The notes under the pieces were generated by a model. The model made no database searches and was not told the origin of the DNA. It worked only from the letters and a program-made list of their open reading frames with translations. A DNA stretch of 64,000 nucleotides, taken from contig OZ059898.1 of NCBI GenBank assembly GCA_964057225.1, positions 2,480,001-2,544,000 of the forward strand, in the 5' to 3' direction. Made by a program: the position numbers and the translations under genes. Shown piece after piece: positions 37,558 to 51,248 of this stretch (the stretch's first letter is position 1; each line of letters starts with the position of its first letter). The DNA comes from Auanema rhodensis (lineage: Eukaryota; Nematoda; Chromadorea; Rhabditida; Rhabditidae).

Positions 37558-39663
37558 AAACATCTACTTTTTGCTAAATTATTTTGAAATTTTTCGAAAA
37601 AATTTTTGTCAAAATGTTTTTGGAAGCAATGTTGAGTGTACATGGAAACTCAACATACACTAATGCATCATTTTTCAAACGATCATAACTAATTTTTGTA
37701 TCAAGCGTTTTTCAATGTAGTATAGTGCATTCGATGCGGATTTTTAAGCTGCGTCGAGCTGTGTTATCAGATTTGCGCTAGCTTAAAAATGCACCGAGAT
37801 ATCAACTGATATAAGTTCACACTTATATCCTCGAGTTTCACCCTGAGGAAGTAATTTTTTTGTTGAATAACATTGTCCATCGTCTTTGACTTGAAAAATG
37901 GAATCTAAAAACATCTACTTTTTGCTGAATTATTTTGAAATTTTTCGAAAAAATTTTTGTCAAAATGTTTTTGGAAGCAATGTTGAGTGTACATGGAAAC
38001 TCAACATACACTAATGCATCATTTTTCAAACGATCATAACTAATTTTTGTATCAAGCGTTTCTTAATGTAGTATAGTGCATTCGATCCGGATTTTTAAGA
38101 TGCGTCGATCTGTGTTATCAGATTTGCGCTAGCTTAAAAATGCACCGAGATATCAACTGATATAAGTTCACACTTATATCCTCGATTTTCACCCTGAAGA
38201 ATTAATTTTTTCGTTGAATAACATTGTCTATCGTCTTTGCCTTGAGAAATGGAATCTAAAAACATCTACTTTCTGCTAAATTATTTTGAAATTTTTCGAA
38301 AAAATTTTTGTCAAAATGTTTTTGGAAGCAATGTTGAGTGTACATGGAAACTCAACATACACTAATGCATCATTTTTCAAACGATCATAACTAATTTTTG
38401 TATCAAGCGTTTTTCAATGTAGTATAGTGCATTCGATCCGGATTTTTAAGATGCGTCGATCTGTGTTATCAGATTTGCGCTAGCTTAAAAATGCACCGAG
38501 ATATCAACTGATATAAGTTCACACTTATATCCTCGAGTTTCACCCTGAGGAAGTAATTTTTTTGTTGAATAACATTGTCCATCGTCTTTGCCTTGAACAA
38601 TGGAATCTAAAAACATCTACTTTTTGCTGAATTATTTTGAAATTTTTCGAAAAAATTTTTGTCAAAATGTTTTTGGAAGCAATGTTGAGTGTACATGGAA
38701 ACTCAACATACACTAATGCATCATTTTTCAAACGATCATAACTAATTTTTGTATCAAGCGTTTCTTAATGTAGTATAGTGCATTCGATCCGGATTTTTAA
38801 GATGCGTCGATCTGTGTTATCAGATTTGCGCTAGCTTAAAAATGCACCGAGATATCAACTGATATAAGTTCACACTTATATCCTCGATTTTCACCCTGAA
38901 GAATTAATTTTTTCGTTGAATAACATTGTCTATCGTCTTTGCCTTGAGAAATGGAATCTAAAAACATCTACTTTCTGCTAAATTATTTTGAAATTTTTCG
39001 AAAAAATTTTTGTCAAAATGTTTTTGGAAGCAATGTTGAGTGTACATGGAAACTCAACATACACTAATGCATCATTTTTCAAACGATCATAACTAATTTT
39101 TGTATCAAGCGTTTTTCAATGTAGTATAGTGCATTCGATGCGGATTTTTAAGCTGCGTCGAGCTGTGTTATCAGATTTGCGCTAGCTTAAAAATGCACCG
39201 AGATATCAACTGATATAAGTTCACACTTATATCCTCGATTTTCACCCTGAAGAAATAATTTTTTTGTTGAATAACATTGTCCATCGTCTTTGCCTTGAAA
39301 AATGGAATCTAAAAACATCTACTTTTTGCTAAATTATTTTGAAATTTTTCGAAAAAATTTTTGTCAAAATGTTTTTGGAAGCAATGTTGAGTGTACATGG
39401 AAACTCAACATACACTAATGCATCATTTTTCAAACGATCATAACTAATTTTTGTATCAAGCGTTTCTTAATGTAGTATAGTGCATTCGATCCGGATTTTT
39501 AAGATGCGTCGATCTGTGTTATCAGATTTGCGCTAGCTTAAAAATGCACCGAGATATCAACTGATATAAGTTCACACTTATATCCTCGATTTTCACCCTG
39601 AAGAAATAATTTTTTCGTTGAATAACATTGTCCATCGTCTTTGCCTTGAAAAAAGGAATCTAA
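37558..39663. repeat. Six-monomer higher-order repeat F-J-L-J-F-G3, copy 1
   Basis: The monomers start at 37558, 37909, 38260, 38611, 38962 and 39313. Rare marks include 'tttgacttg' (37889), 'ttgaacaatgg' (38598) and 'gctgaatt' (phase 19 G) in both J monomers. The L monomer has an F-like 154T and 3' part but J-like 179C and 192A. The phase 19 change removes a minus-strand stop, which is why short 63-codon open frames appear only here and in copy 2; they are not genes. Confidence 0.85.
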
Positions 39664-41769
39664 AAACATCTACTTTTTGCTAAATTATTTTGAAATTTTT
39701 CGAAAAAATTTTTGTCAAAATGTTTTTGGAAGCAATGTTGAGTGTACATGGAAACTCAACATACACTAATGCATCATTTTTCAAACGATCATAACTAATT
39801 TTTGTATCAAGCGTTTTTCAATGTAGTATAGTGCATTCGATGCGGATTTTTAAGCTGCGTCGAGCTGTGTTATCAGATTTGCGCTAGCTTAAAAATGCAC
39901 CGAGATATCAACTGATATAAGTTCACACTTATATCCTCGAGTTTCACCCTGAGGAAGTAATTTTTTTGTTGAATAACATTGTCCATCGTCTTTGACTTGA
40001 AAAATGGAATCTAAAAACATCTACTTTTTGCTGAATTATTTTGAAATTTTTCGAAAAAATTTTTGTCAAAATGTTTTTGGAAGCAATGTTGAGTGTACAT
40101 GGAAACTCAACATACACTAATGCATCATTTTTCAAACGATCATAACTAATTTTTGTATCAAGCGTTTCTTAATGTAGTATAGTGCATTCGATCCGGATTT
40201 TTAAGATGCGTCGATCTGTGTTATCAGATTTGCGCTAGCTTAAAAATGCACCGAGATATCAACTGATATAAGTTCACACTTATATCCTCGATTTTCACCC
40301 TGAAGAATTAATTTTTTCGTTGAATAACATTGTCTATCGTCTTTGCCTTGAGAAATGGAATCTAAAAACATCTACTTTCTGCTAAATTATTTTGAAATTT
40401 TTCGAAAAAATTTTTGTCAAAATGTTTTTGGAAGCAATGTTGAGTGTACATGGAAACTCAACATACACTAATGCATCATTTTTCAAACGATCATAACTAA
40501 TTTTTGTATCAAGCGTTTTTCAATGTAGTATAGTGCATTCGATCCGGATTTTTAAGATGCGTCGATCTGTGTTATCAGATTTGCGCTAGCTTAAAAATGC
40601 ACCGAGATATCAACTGATATAAGTTCACACTTATATCCTCGAGTTTCACCCTGAGGAAGTAATTTTTTTGTTGAATAACATTGTCCATCGTCTTTGCCTT
40701 GAACAATGGAATCTAAAAACATCTACTTTTTGCTGAATTATTTTGAAATTTTTCGAAAAAATTTTTGTCAAAATGTTTTTGGAAGCAATGTTGAGTGTAC
40801 ATGGAAACTCAACATACACTAATGCATCATTTTTCAAACGATCATAACTAATTTTTGTATCAAGCGTTTCTTAATGTAGTATAGTGCATTCGATCCGGAT
40901 TTTTAAGATGCGTCGATCTGTGTTATCAGATTTGCGCTAGCTTAAAAATGCACCGAGATATCAACTGATATAAGTTCACACTTATATCCTCGATTTTCAC
41001 CCTGAAGAATTAATTTTTTCGTTGAATAACATTGTCTATCGTCTTTGCCTTGAGAAATGGAATCTAAAAACATCTACTTTCTGCTAAATTATTTTGAAAT
41101 TTTTCGAAAAAATTTTTGTCAAAATGTTTTTGGAAGCAATGTTGAGTGTACATGGAAACTCAACATACACTAATGCATCATTTTTCAAACGATCATAACT
41201 AATTTTTGTATCAAGCGTTTTTCAATGTAGTATAGTGCATTCGATGCGGATTTTTAAGCTGCGTCGAGCTGTGTTATCAGATTTGCGCTAGCTTAAAAAT
41301 GCACCGAGATATCAACTGATATAAGTTCACACTTATATCCTCGATTTTCACCCTGAAGAAATAATTTTTTTGTTGAATAACATTGTCCATCGTCTTTGCC
41401 TTGAAAAATGGAATCTAAAAACATCTACTTTTTGCTAAATTATTTTGAAATTTTTCGAAAAAATTTTTGTCAAAATGTTTTTGGAAGCAATGTTGAGTGT
41501 ACATGGAAACTCAACATACACTAATGCATCATTTTTCAAACGATCATAACTAATTTTTGTATCAAGCGTTTCTTAATGTAGTAAAGTGCATTCGATCCGG
41601 ATTTTTAAGATGCGTCGATCTGTGTTATCAGATTTGCGCTAGCTTAAAAATGCACCGAGATATCAACTGATATAAGTTCACACTTATATCCTCGATTTTC
41701 ACCCTGAAGAAATAATTTCTTCGTTGAATAACATTGTCCATCGTCTTTGCCTTGAAAAAAGGAATCTAA
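39664..41769. repeat. Six-monomer higher-order repeat, copy 2 (F-J-L-J-F-M)
   Basis: The marks of copy 1 recur at an offset of exactly 2106 bp ('tttgacttg' at 39995, 'ttgaacaatgg' at 40704, both 'gctgaatt' monomers). The first five monomers match. The sixth (41419) is class M instead of G3, with 166A and 301C, so the copy ends at the border of the next domain. Confidence 0.85.
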
Positions 41770-43526
41770 AAACATCTACTTTTTGCTAAATTATTTTGAA
41801 ATTTTTCGAAAAAATTTTTGTCAAAATGTTTTTGGAAGCAATGTTGAGTGTACATGGAAACTCAACATACACTAATGCATCATTTTTCAAACGATCATAA
41901 CTAATTTTTGTATTAAGCGTTTCTCAATGTAGTATAGTGCATTCGATGCGGATTTTTAAGCTGCGTCGATCTGTGTTATCAGATTTGCGCTAGCTTAAAA
42001 ATGCACCGAGATATCAACTGATATAAGTTCACACTTATATCCTCGATTTTCACCCTGAAGAAATAATTTTTTTGTTGAATAACATTGTCCATCGTCTTTG
42101 CCTTGAAAAATGGAATCTAAAAACATCTACTTTTTGCTAAATTATTTTGAAATTTTTCGAAAAAATTTTTGTCAAAATGTTTTTGGAAGCAATGTTGAGT
42201 GTACATGGAAACTCAACATACACTAATGCATCATTTTTCAAACGATCATAACTAATTTTTGTATCAAGCGTTTCTTAATGTAGTAAAGTGCATTCGATCC
42301 GGATTTTTAAGATGCGTCGATCTGTGTTATCAGATTTGCGCTAGCTTAAAAATGCACCGAGATATCAACTGATATAAGTTCACACTTATATCCTCGATTT
42401 TCACCCTGAAGAAATAATTTCTTCGTTGAATAACATTGTCCATCGTCTTTGCCTTGAAAAAAGGAATCTAAAAACATCTACTTTTTGCTAAATTATTTTG
42501 AAATTTTTCGAAAAAATTTTTGTCAAAATGTTTTTGGAAGCAATGTTGAGTGTACATGGAAACTCAACATACACTAATGCATCATTTTTCAAACGATCAT
42601 AACTAATTTTTGTATTAAGCGTTTCTCAATGTAGTATAGTGCATTCGATGCGGATTTTTAAGCTGCGTCGATCTGTGTTATCAGATTTGCGCTAGCTTAA
42701 AAATGCACCGAGATATCAACTGATATAAGTTCACACTTATATCCTCGATTTTCACCCTGAAGAAATAATTTCTTCGTTGAATAACATTGTCCATCGTCTT
42801 TGCCTTGAAAAAAGGAATCTAAAAACATCTACTTTTTGCTAAATTATTTTGAAATTTTTCGAAAAAATTTTTGTCAAAATGTTTTTGGAAGCAATGTTGA
42901 GTGTACATGGAAACTCAACATACACTAATGCATCATTTTTCAAACGATCATAACTAATTTTTGTATCAAGCGTTTCTTAATGTAGTAAAGTGCATTCGAT
43001 CCGGATTTTTAAGATGCGTCGATCTGTGTTATCAGATTTGCGCTAGCTTAAAAATGCACCGAGATATCAACTGATATAAGTTCACACTTATATCCTCGAT
43101 TTTCACCCTGAAGAAATAATTTCTTCGTTGAATAACATTGTCCATCGTCTTTGCCTTGAAAAAAGGAATCTAAAAACATCTACTTTTTGCTAAATTATTT
43201 CGAAATTTTTCGAAAAAATTTTTGTCAAAATGTTTTTGGAAGCAATGTTGAGTGTACATGGAAACTCAACATACACTAATGCATCATTTTTCAAACGATC
43301 ATAACTAATTTTTGTATTAAGCGTTTCTCAATGTAGTATAGTGCATTCGATGCGGATTTTTAAGCTGCTGTTGGATCTGTGTTATCAGATTTGCGCTAGC
43401 TTAAAAATGCACCGAGATATCAACTGATATAAGTTCACACTTATATCCTCGATTTTCACCCTGAAGAATTAATTTTTTCGTTGAATAACATTGTCCATCG
43501 TCTTTGCCTTGAAAAATGGAATCTTA
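41419..43526. repeat. Dimer-like block (M-B)x3
   Basis: M and B monomers alternate three times (M at 41419, 42121, 42823; B at 41770, 42472, 43174), a 702-bp period. M monomers share 'gtaaagtgc' (166A) and, in their 3' part, 'atttcttcg' (301C). The B monomers differ in their 3' parts, so the dimer is not fully homogenised. This is where 166A and 301C first appear in the window. Confidence 0.7.
43174..43526. repeat. Only off-length monomer (353 bp)
   Basis: This class B monomer has 'tgttgg' at 43369-43374 where others have 'gtcg' (phase 196-199), a net gain of 2 bp. It is the only length change I could detect among 182 complete monomers. The change falls in the internal loop of dyad 3. The monomer also has 'attatttcgaaat', a T to C change that creates a CpG. 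It is not propagated to any other monomer in the window. Confidence 0.85.
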
Positions 43527-46500
43527 AAACATCTACTTTTTGCTAAATTATTTTGAAATTTTTCGAAAAAATTTTTGTCAAAATGTTTTTGGAAGCAATG
43601 TTGAGTGTACATGGAAACTCAACATACACTAATGCATCATTTTTCAAACGATCATAACTAATTTTTGTATCAAGTGTTTCTCAATGTAATATAGTGCATT
43701 CAATGCGGATTTTTAAGCTGCGTCGATCTGTGTTATCAGATTTGCGCTAGCTTAAAAATGCACCGAGATATCAACTGATATAAGTTCACACTTATATCCT
43801 CGATTTTCACCCTGAAGAAATGATTTCTTCGTTGAATAACATTGTCCATCGTCTTTGCCTTGAAAAGAGGAATCTAAAAACATCTACTTTTTGCTAAATT
43901 ATTTTGAAATTTTTCGAAAAAATTTTTGTCAAAATGTTTTTGGAAGCAATGTTGAGTGTACATGGAAACTCAACATACACTAATGCATCATTTTTCAAAC
44001 GATCATAACTAATTTTTGTATTAAGCGTTTCTCAATGTAGTATAGTGCATTCGATGCGGATTTTTAAGCTGCGTCGATCTGTGTTATCAGATTTGCGCTA
44101 GCTTAAAAATGCACCGAGATATCAACTGATATAAGTTCACACTTATATCCTCGATTTTCAAACTGAAGAATTAATTTTTTCGTTGAATAACATTGTCCAT
44201 CGTCTTTGCCTTGAAAAATGGAATCTTAAAACATCTACTTTTTGCTAAATTATTTTGAAATTTTTCGAAAAAATTTTTGTCAAAATGTTTTTGGAAGCAA
44301 TGTTGAGTGTACATGGAAACTCAACATACACTAATGCATCATTTTTCAAACGATCATAACTAATTTTTGTATCAAGTGTCTCTCAATGTAATATAGTGCA
44401 TTCAATGCGGATTTTTAAGCTGCGTCGATCTGTGTTATCAGATTTGCGCTAGCTTAAAAATGCACCGAGATATCAACTGATATAAGTTCACACTTATATC
44501 CTCGATTTTCACCCTGAAAAATTAATTTTTTCGTTGAATAACATTGTCCATCGTCTTTGCCTTGAAAAATGGAATCTAAAAACATCTACTTTTTGCTAAA
44601 TTATTTTGAAATTTTTCGAAAAAATTTTTGTCAAAATGTTTTTGGAAGCAATGTTGAGTGTACATGGAAACTCAACATACACTAATGCATCATTTTTCAA
44701 ACGATCATAACTAATTTTTGTATCAAGCGTTTCTTAATGTAGTAAAGTGCATTCGATCCGGATTTTTAAGATGCGTCGATCTGTGTTATCAGATTTGCGC
44801 TAGCTTAAAAATGCACCGAGATATCAACTGATATAAGTTCACACTTATATCCTCGATTTTCACCCTGAAGAAATAATTTCTTCGTTGAATAACATTGTCC
44901 ATCGTCTTTGCCTTGAAAAAAGGAATCTAAAAACATCTACTTTTTGCTAAATTATTTTGAAATTTTTCGAAAAAATTTTTGTCAAAATGTTTTTGGAAGC
45001 AATGTTGAGTGTACATGGAAACTCAACATACACTAATGCATCATTTTTCAAACGATCATAACTAATTTTTGTATTAAGCGTTTCTCAATGTAGTATAGTG
45101 CATTCGATGCGGATTTTTAAGCTGCGTCGATCTGTGTTATCAGATTTGCGCTAGCTTAAAAATGCACCGAGATATCAACTGATATAAGTTCACACTTATA
45201 TCCTCGATTTTCACCCTGAAAAATTAATTTTTTCGTTGAATAACATTGTCCATCGTCTTTGCCTTGAAAAATGGAATCTAAAAACATCTACTTTTTGCTA
45301 AATTATTTTGAAATTTTTCGAAAAAATTTTTGTCAAAATGTTTTTGGAAGCAATGTTGAGTGTACATGGAAACTCAACATACACTAATGCATCATTTTTC
45401 AAACGATCATAACTAATTTTTGTATCAAGCGTTTCTTAATGTAGTATAGTGCATTCGATCCGGATTTTTAAGATGCGTCGATCTGTGTTATCAGATTAGC
45501 GCTAGCTTAAAAATGCACCGAGATATCAACTGATATAAGTTCACACTTATATCCTCGATTTTCACCCTGAAGAAATAATTTTTTCGTTGAATAACATTGT
45601 CCATCGTCTTTGCCTTGAAAAAAGGAATCTAAAAACATCTACTTTTTGCTAAATTATTTTGAAATTTTTCGAAAAAATTTTTGTCAAAATGTTTTTGGAA
45701 GCAATGTTGAGTGTACATGGAAACTCAACATACACTAATGCATCATTTTTCAAACGATCATAACTAATTTTTGTATCAAGTGTTTCTCAATGTAATATAG
45801 TGCATTCGATGCGGATTTTTAAGCTGCGTCGATCTGTGTTATCAGATTTGCGCTAGCTTAAAAATGCACCGAGATATCAACTGATATAAGTTCACACTTA
45901 TATCCTCGATTTTCACTCTGAAAAATTAATTTTTTCGTTGAATAACATTGTCCATCGTCTTTGCCTTGAAAAATGGAATCTAAAAACATCTACTTTTTGC
46001 TAAATTATTTTGAAATTTTTCGAAAAAATTTTTGTCAAAATGTTTTTGGAAGCAATGTTGAGTGTACATGGAAACTCAACATACACTAATGCATCATTTT
46101 TCAAACGATCATAACTAATTTTTGTATCAAGCGTTTTTCAATGTAGTATAGTGCATTCGATGCGGATTTTTAAGCTGCGTCGAGCTGTGTTATCAGATTT
46201 GCGCTAGCTTAAAAATGCACCGAGATATCAACTGATATAAGTTCACACTTATATCCTCGAGTTTCACCCTGAGGAAGTAATTTTTTTGTTGAATAACATT
46301 GTCCATCGTCTTTGCCTTGAAAAATGGAATCTAAAAACATCTACTTTTTGCTAAATTATTTTGAAATTTTTCGAAAAAATTTTTGTCAAAATGTTTTTGG
46401 AAGCAATGTTGAGTGTACATGGAAACTCAACATACACTAATGCATCATTTTTCAAACGATCATAACTAATTTTTGTATCAAGCGTTTTTCAATGTAGTAT

Positions 46501-48440
46501 AGTGCATTCGATGCGGATTTTTAAGCTGCGTCGAGCTGTGTTATCAGATTTGCGCTAGCTTAAAAATGCACCGAGATATCAACTGATATAAGTTCACACT
46601 TATATCCTCGATTTTCACCCTGAAGAAATAATTTTTTTGTTGAATAACATTGTCCATCGTCTTTGCCTTGAAAAATGGAATCTAAAAACATCTACTTTTT
46701 GCTAAATTATTTTGAAATTTTTCGAAAAAATTTTTGTCAAAATGTTTTTGGAAGCAATGTTGAGTGTACATGGAAACTCAACATACACTAATGCATCATT
46801 TTTCAAACGATCATAACTAATTTTTGTATCAAGCGTTTCTTAATGTAGTATAGTGCATTCGATCCGGATTTTTAAGATGCGTCGATCTGTGTTATCAGAT
46901 TTGCGCTAGCTTAAAAATGCACCGAGATATCAACTGATATAAGTTCACACTTATATCCTCGATTTTCACCCTGAAGAAATAATTTTTTTGTTGAATAACA
47001 TTGTCCATCGTCTTTGCCTTGAAAAATGGAATCTAAAAACATCTACTTTTTGCTAAATTATTTTGAAATTTTTCGAAAAAATTTTTGTCAAAATGTTTTT
47101 GGAAGCAATGTTGAGTGTACATGGAAACTCAACATACACTAATGCATCATTTTTCAAACGATCATAACTAATTTTTGTATCAAGCGTTTCTTAATGTAGT
47201 AAAGTGCATTCGATCCGGATTTTTAAGATGCGTCGATCTGTGTTATCAGATTTGCGCTAGCTTAAAAATGCACCGAGATATCAACTGATATAAGTTCACA
47301 CTTATATCCTCGATTTTCACCCTGAAGAAATAATTTCTTCGTTGAATAACATTGTCCATCGTCTTTGCCTTGAAAAAAGGAATCTAAAAACATCTACTTT
47401 TTGCTAAATTATTTTGAAATTTTTCGAAAAAATTTTTGTCAAAATGTTTTTGGAAGCAATGTTGAGTGTACATGGAAACTCAACATACACTAATGCATCA
47501 TTTTTCAAACGATCATAACTAATTTTTGTATTAAGCGTTTCTCAATGTAGTATAGTGCATTCGATGCGGATTTTTAAGCTGCGTCGATCTGTGTTATCAG
47601 ATTTGCGCTAGCTTAAAAATGCACCGAGATATCAACTGATATAAGTTCACACTTATATCCTCGATTTTCACCCTGAAGAATTAATTTTTTCGTTGAATAA
47701 CATTGTCCATCGTCTTTGCCTTGAAAAATGGAATCTTAAAACATCTACTTTTTGCTAAATTATTTTGAAATTTTTCGAAAAAATTTTTGTCAAAATGTTT
47801 TTGGAAGCAATGTTGAGTGTACATGGAAACTCAACATACACTAATGCATCATTTTTCAAACGATCATAACTAATTTTTGTATCAAGTGTTTCTCAATGTA
47901 ATATAGTGCATTCAATGCGGATTTTTAAGCTGCGTCGATCTGTGTTATCAGATTTGCGCTAGCTTAAAAATGCACCGAGATATCAACTGATATAAGTTCA
48001 CACTTATATCCTCGATTTTCACCCTGAAGAAATAATTTCTTCGTTGAATAACATTGTCCATCGTCTTTGCCTTGAAAAAAGGAATCTAAAAACATCTACT
48101 TTTTGCTAAATTATTTTGAAATTTTTCGAAAACATTTTTGTCAAAATGTTTTTGGAAGCAATGTTGAGTGTACATGGAAACTCAACATACACTAATGCAT
48201 CATTTTTCAAACGATCATAACTAATTTTTGTATCAAGTGTTTCTCAATGTAATATAGTGCATTCAATGCGGATTTTTAAGCTGCGTCGATCTGTGTTATC
48301 AGATTTGCGCTAGCTTAAAAATGCACCGAGATATCAACTGATATAAGTTCACACTTATATCCTCGATTTTCACCCTGAAGAAATAATTTTTTTGTTGAAT
48401 AACATTGTCCATCGTCTTTGCCTTGAAAAATGGAATCTAA
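43527..48440. repeat. Fourteen mixed monomers (N B N M B G C F F G3 M B N N)
   Basis: Class N (C with 176A, 'ttcaatgcgg') first appears at 43527. A patch of G, C, F, F and G3 monomers at 45282-47036 resembles domains III and IV and interrupts the M/B/N series. 3' modules are shuffled: N carries 'gaaatgat', 'aaattaat' or 'gaaataat' in different copies. 'atcttaaaac' follows B monomers from here on. Confidence 0.6.
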
Positions 48441-51248
48441 AAACATCTACTTTTTGCTAAATTATTTTGAAATTTTTCGAAAAAATTTTTGTCAAAATGT
48501 TTTTGGAAGCAATGTTGAGTGTACATGGAAACTCAACATACACTAATGCATCATTTTTCAAACGATCATAACTAATTTTTGTATCAAGCGTTTCTTAATG
48601 TAGTAAAGTGCATTCGATCCGGATTTTTAAGATGCGTCGATCTGTGTTATCAGATTTGCGCTAGCTTAAAAATGCACCGAGATATCAACTGATATAAGTT
48701 CACACTTATATCCTCGATTTTCACCCTGAAGAAATAATTTCTTCGTTGAATAACATTGTCCATCGTCTTTGCCTTGAAAAAAGGAATCTAAAAACATCTA
48801 CTTTTTGCTAAATTATTTTGAAATTTTTCGAAAAAATTTTTGTCAAAATGTTTTTGGAAGCAATGTTGAGTGTACATGGAAACTCAACATACACTAATGC
48901 ATCATTTTTCAAACGATCATAACTAATTTTTGTATTAAGCGTTTCTCAATGTAGTATAGTGCATTCGATGCGGATTTTTAAGCTGCGTCGATCTGTGTTA
49001 TCAGATTTGCGCTAGCTTAAAAATGCACCGAGATATCAACTGATATAAGTTCACACTTATATCCTCGATTTTCACCCTGAAGAATTAATTTTTTCGTTGA
49101 ATAACATTGTCCATCGTCTTTGCCTTGAAAAATGGAATCTTAAAACATCTACTTTTTGCTAAATTATTTTGAAATTTTTCGAAAAAATTTTTGTCAAAAT
49201 GTTTTTGGAAGCAATGTTGAGTGTACATGGAAACTCAACATACACTAATGCATCATTTTTCAAACGATCATAACTAATTTTTGTATCAAGTGTTTCTCAA
49301 TGTAATATAGTGCATTCAATGCGGATTTTTAAGCTGCGTCGATCTGTGTTATCAGATTTGCGCTAGCTTAAAAATGCACCGAGATATCAACTGATATAAG
49401 TTCACACTTATATCCTCGATTTTCACCCTGAAGAAATAATTTCTTCGTTGAATAACATTGTCCATCGTCTTTGCCTTGAAAAAAGGAATCTAAAAACATC
49501 TACTTTTTGCTAAATTATTTTGAAATTTTTCGAAAAAATTTTTGTCAAAATGTTTTTGGAAGCAATGTTGAGTGTACATGGAAACTCAACATACACTAAT
49601 GCATCATTTTTCAAACGATCATAACTAATTTTTGTATTAAGCGTTTCTCAATGTAGTATAGTGCATTCGATCCGGATTTTTAAGATGCGTCGATCTGTGT
49701 TATCAGATTTGCGCTAGCTTAAAAATGCACCGAGATATCAACTGATATAAGTTCACACTTATATCCTCGATTTTCACCCTGAAGAATTAATTTTTTCGTT
49801 GAATAACATTGTCCATCGTCTTTGCCTTGAAAAATGGAATCTTAAAACATCTACTTTTTGCTAAATTATTTTGAAATTTTTCGAAAAAATTTTTGTCAAA
49901 ATGTTTTTGGAAGCAATGTTGAGTGTACATGGAAACTCAACATACACTAATGCATCATTTTTCAAACGATCATAACTAATTTTTGTATCAAGTGTTTCTC
50001 AATGTAATATAGTGCATTCGATGCGGATTTTTAAGCTGCGTCGATCTGTGTTATCAGATTTGCGCTAGCTTAAAAATGCACCGAGATATCAACTGATATA
50101 AGTTCACACTTATATCCTCGATTTTCACCCTGAAGAAATAATTTCTTCGTTGAATAACATTGTCCATCGTCTTTGCCTTGAAAAAAGGAATCTAAAAACA
50201 TCTACTTTTTGCTAAATTATTTTGAAATTTTTCGAAAAAATTTTTGTCAAAATGTTTTTGGAAGCAATGTTGAGTGTACATGGAAACTCAACATACACTA
50301 ATGCATCATTTTTCAAACGATCATAACTAATTTTTGTATCAAGTGTTTCTCAATGTAATATAGTGCATTCAATGCGGATTTTTAAGCTGCGTCGATCTGT
50401 GTTATCAGATTTGCGCTAGCTTAAAAATGCACCGAGATATCAACTGATATAAGTTCACACTTATATCCTCGATTTTCACCCTGAAGAAATAATTTTTTTG
50501 TTGAATAACATTGTCCATCGTCTTTGCCTTGAAAAATGGAATCTAAAAACATCTACTTTTTGCTAAATTATTTTGAAATTTTTCGAAAAAATTTTTGTCA
50601 AAATGTTTTTGGAAGCAATGTTGAGTGTACATGGAAACTCAACATACACTAATGCATCATTTTTCAAACGATCATAACTAATTTTTGTATCAAGCGTTTC
50701 TTAATGTAGTAAAGTGCATTCGATCCGGATTTTTAAGATGCGTCGATCTGTGTTATCAGATTTGCGCTAGCTTAAAAATGCACCGAGATATCAACTGATA
50801 TAAGTTCACACTTATATCCTCGATTTTCACCCTGAAGAAATAATTTCTTCGTTGAATAACATTGTCCATCGTCTTTGCCTTGAAAAAAGGAATCTAAAAA
50901 CATCTACTTTTTGCTAAATTATTTTGAAATTTTTCGAAAAAATTTTTGTCAAAATGTTTTTGGAAGCAATGTTGAGTGTACATGGAAACTCAACATACAC
51001 TAATGCATCATTTTTCAAACGATCATAACTAATTTTTGTATCAAGTGTTTCTCAATGTAATATAGTGCATTCAATGCGGATTTTTAAGCTGCGTCGATCT
51101 GTGTTATCAGATTTGCGCTAGCTTAAAAATGCACCGAGATATCAACTGATATAAGTTCACACTTATATCCTCGATTTTCACCCTGAAGAAATAATTTTTT
51201 TGTTGAATAACATTGTCCATCGTCTTTGCCTTGAAAAATGGAATCTAA
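48441..51248. repeat. Eight-monomer unit M-B-N-D-C-N-M-N, copy 1
   Basis: The classes at 48441, 48792, 49143, 49494 and 49845 are M, B, N, D and C, and the same five occur at 51249-53003, offset by 2808 bp (eight monomers). The 3' modules also agree for the first four. No rare private base anchors the match, so it rests on class order alone. Confidence 0.6.

Noticed and set aside
37838-40837. Four minus-strand 63-codon open frames at 37838-38029, 38540-38731, 39944-40135 and 40646-40837
   Set aside because: They exist only because a phase 19 A to G change in the J monomers removes a TAG stop present in the other monomers. They span two satellite monomers, repeat with the 2106-bp unit and show no protein family or start context.
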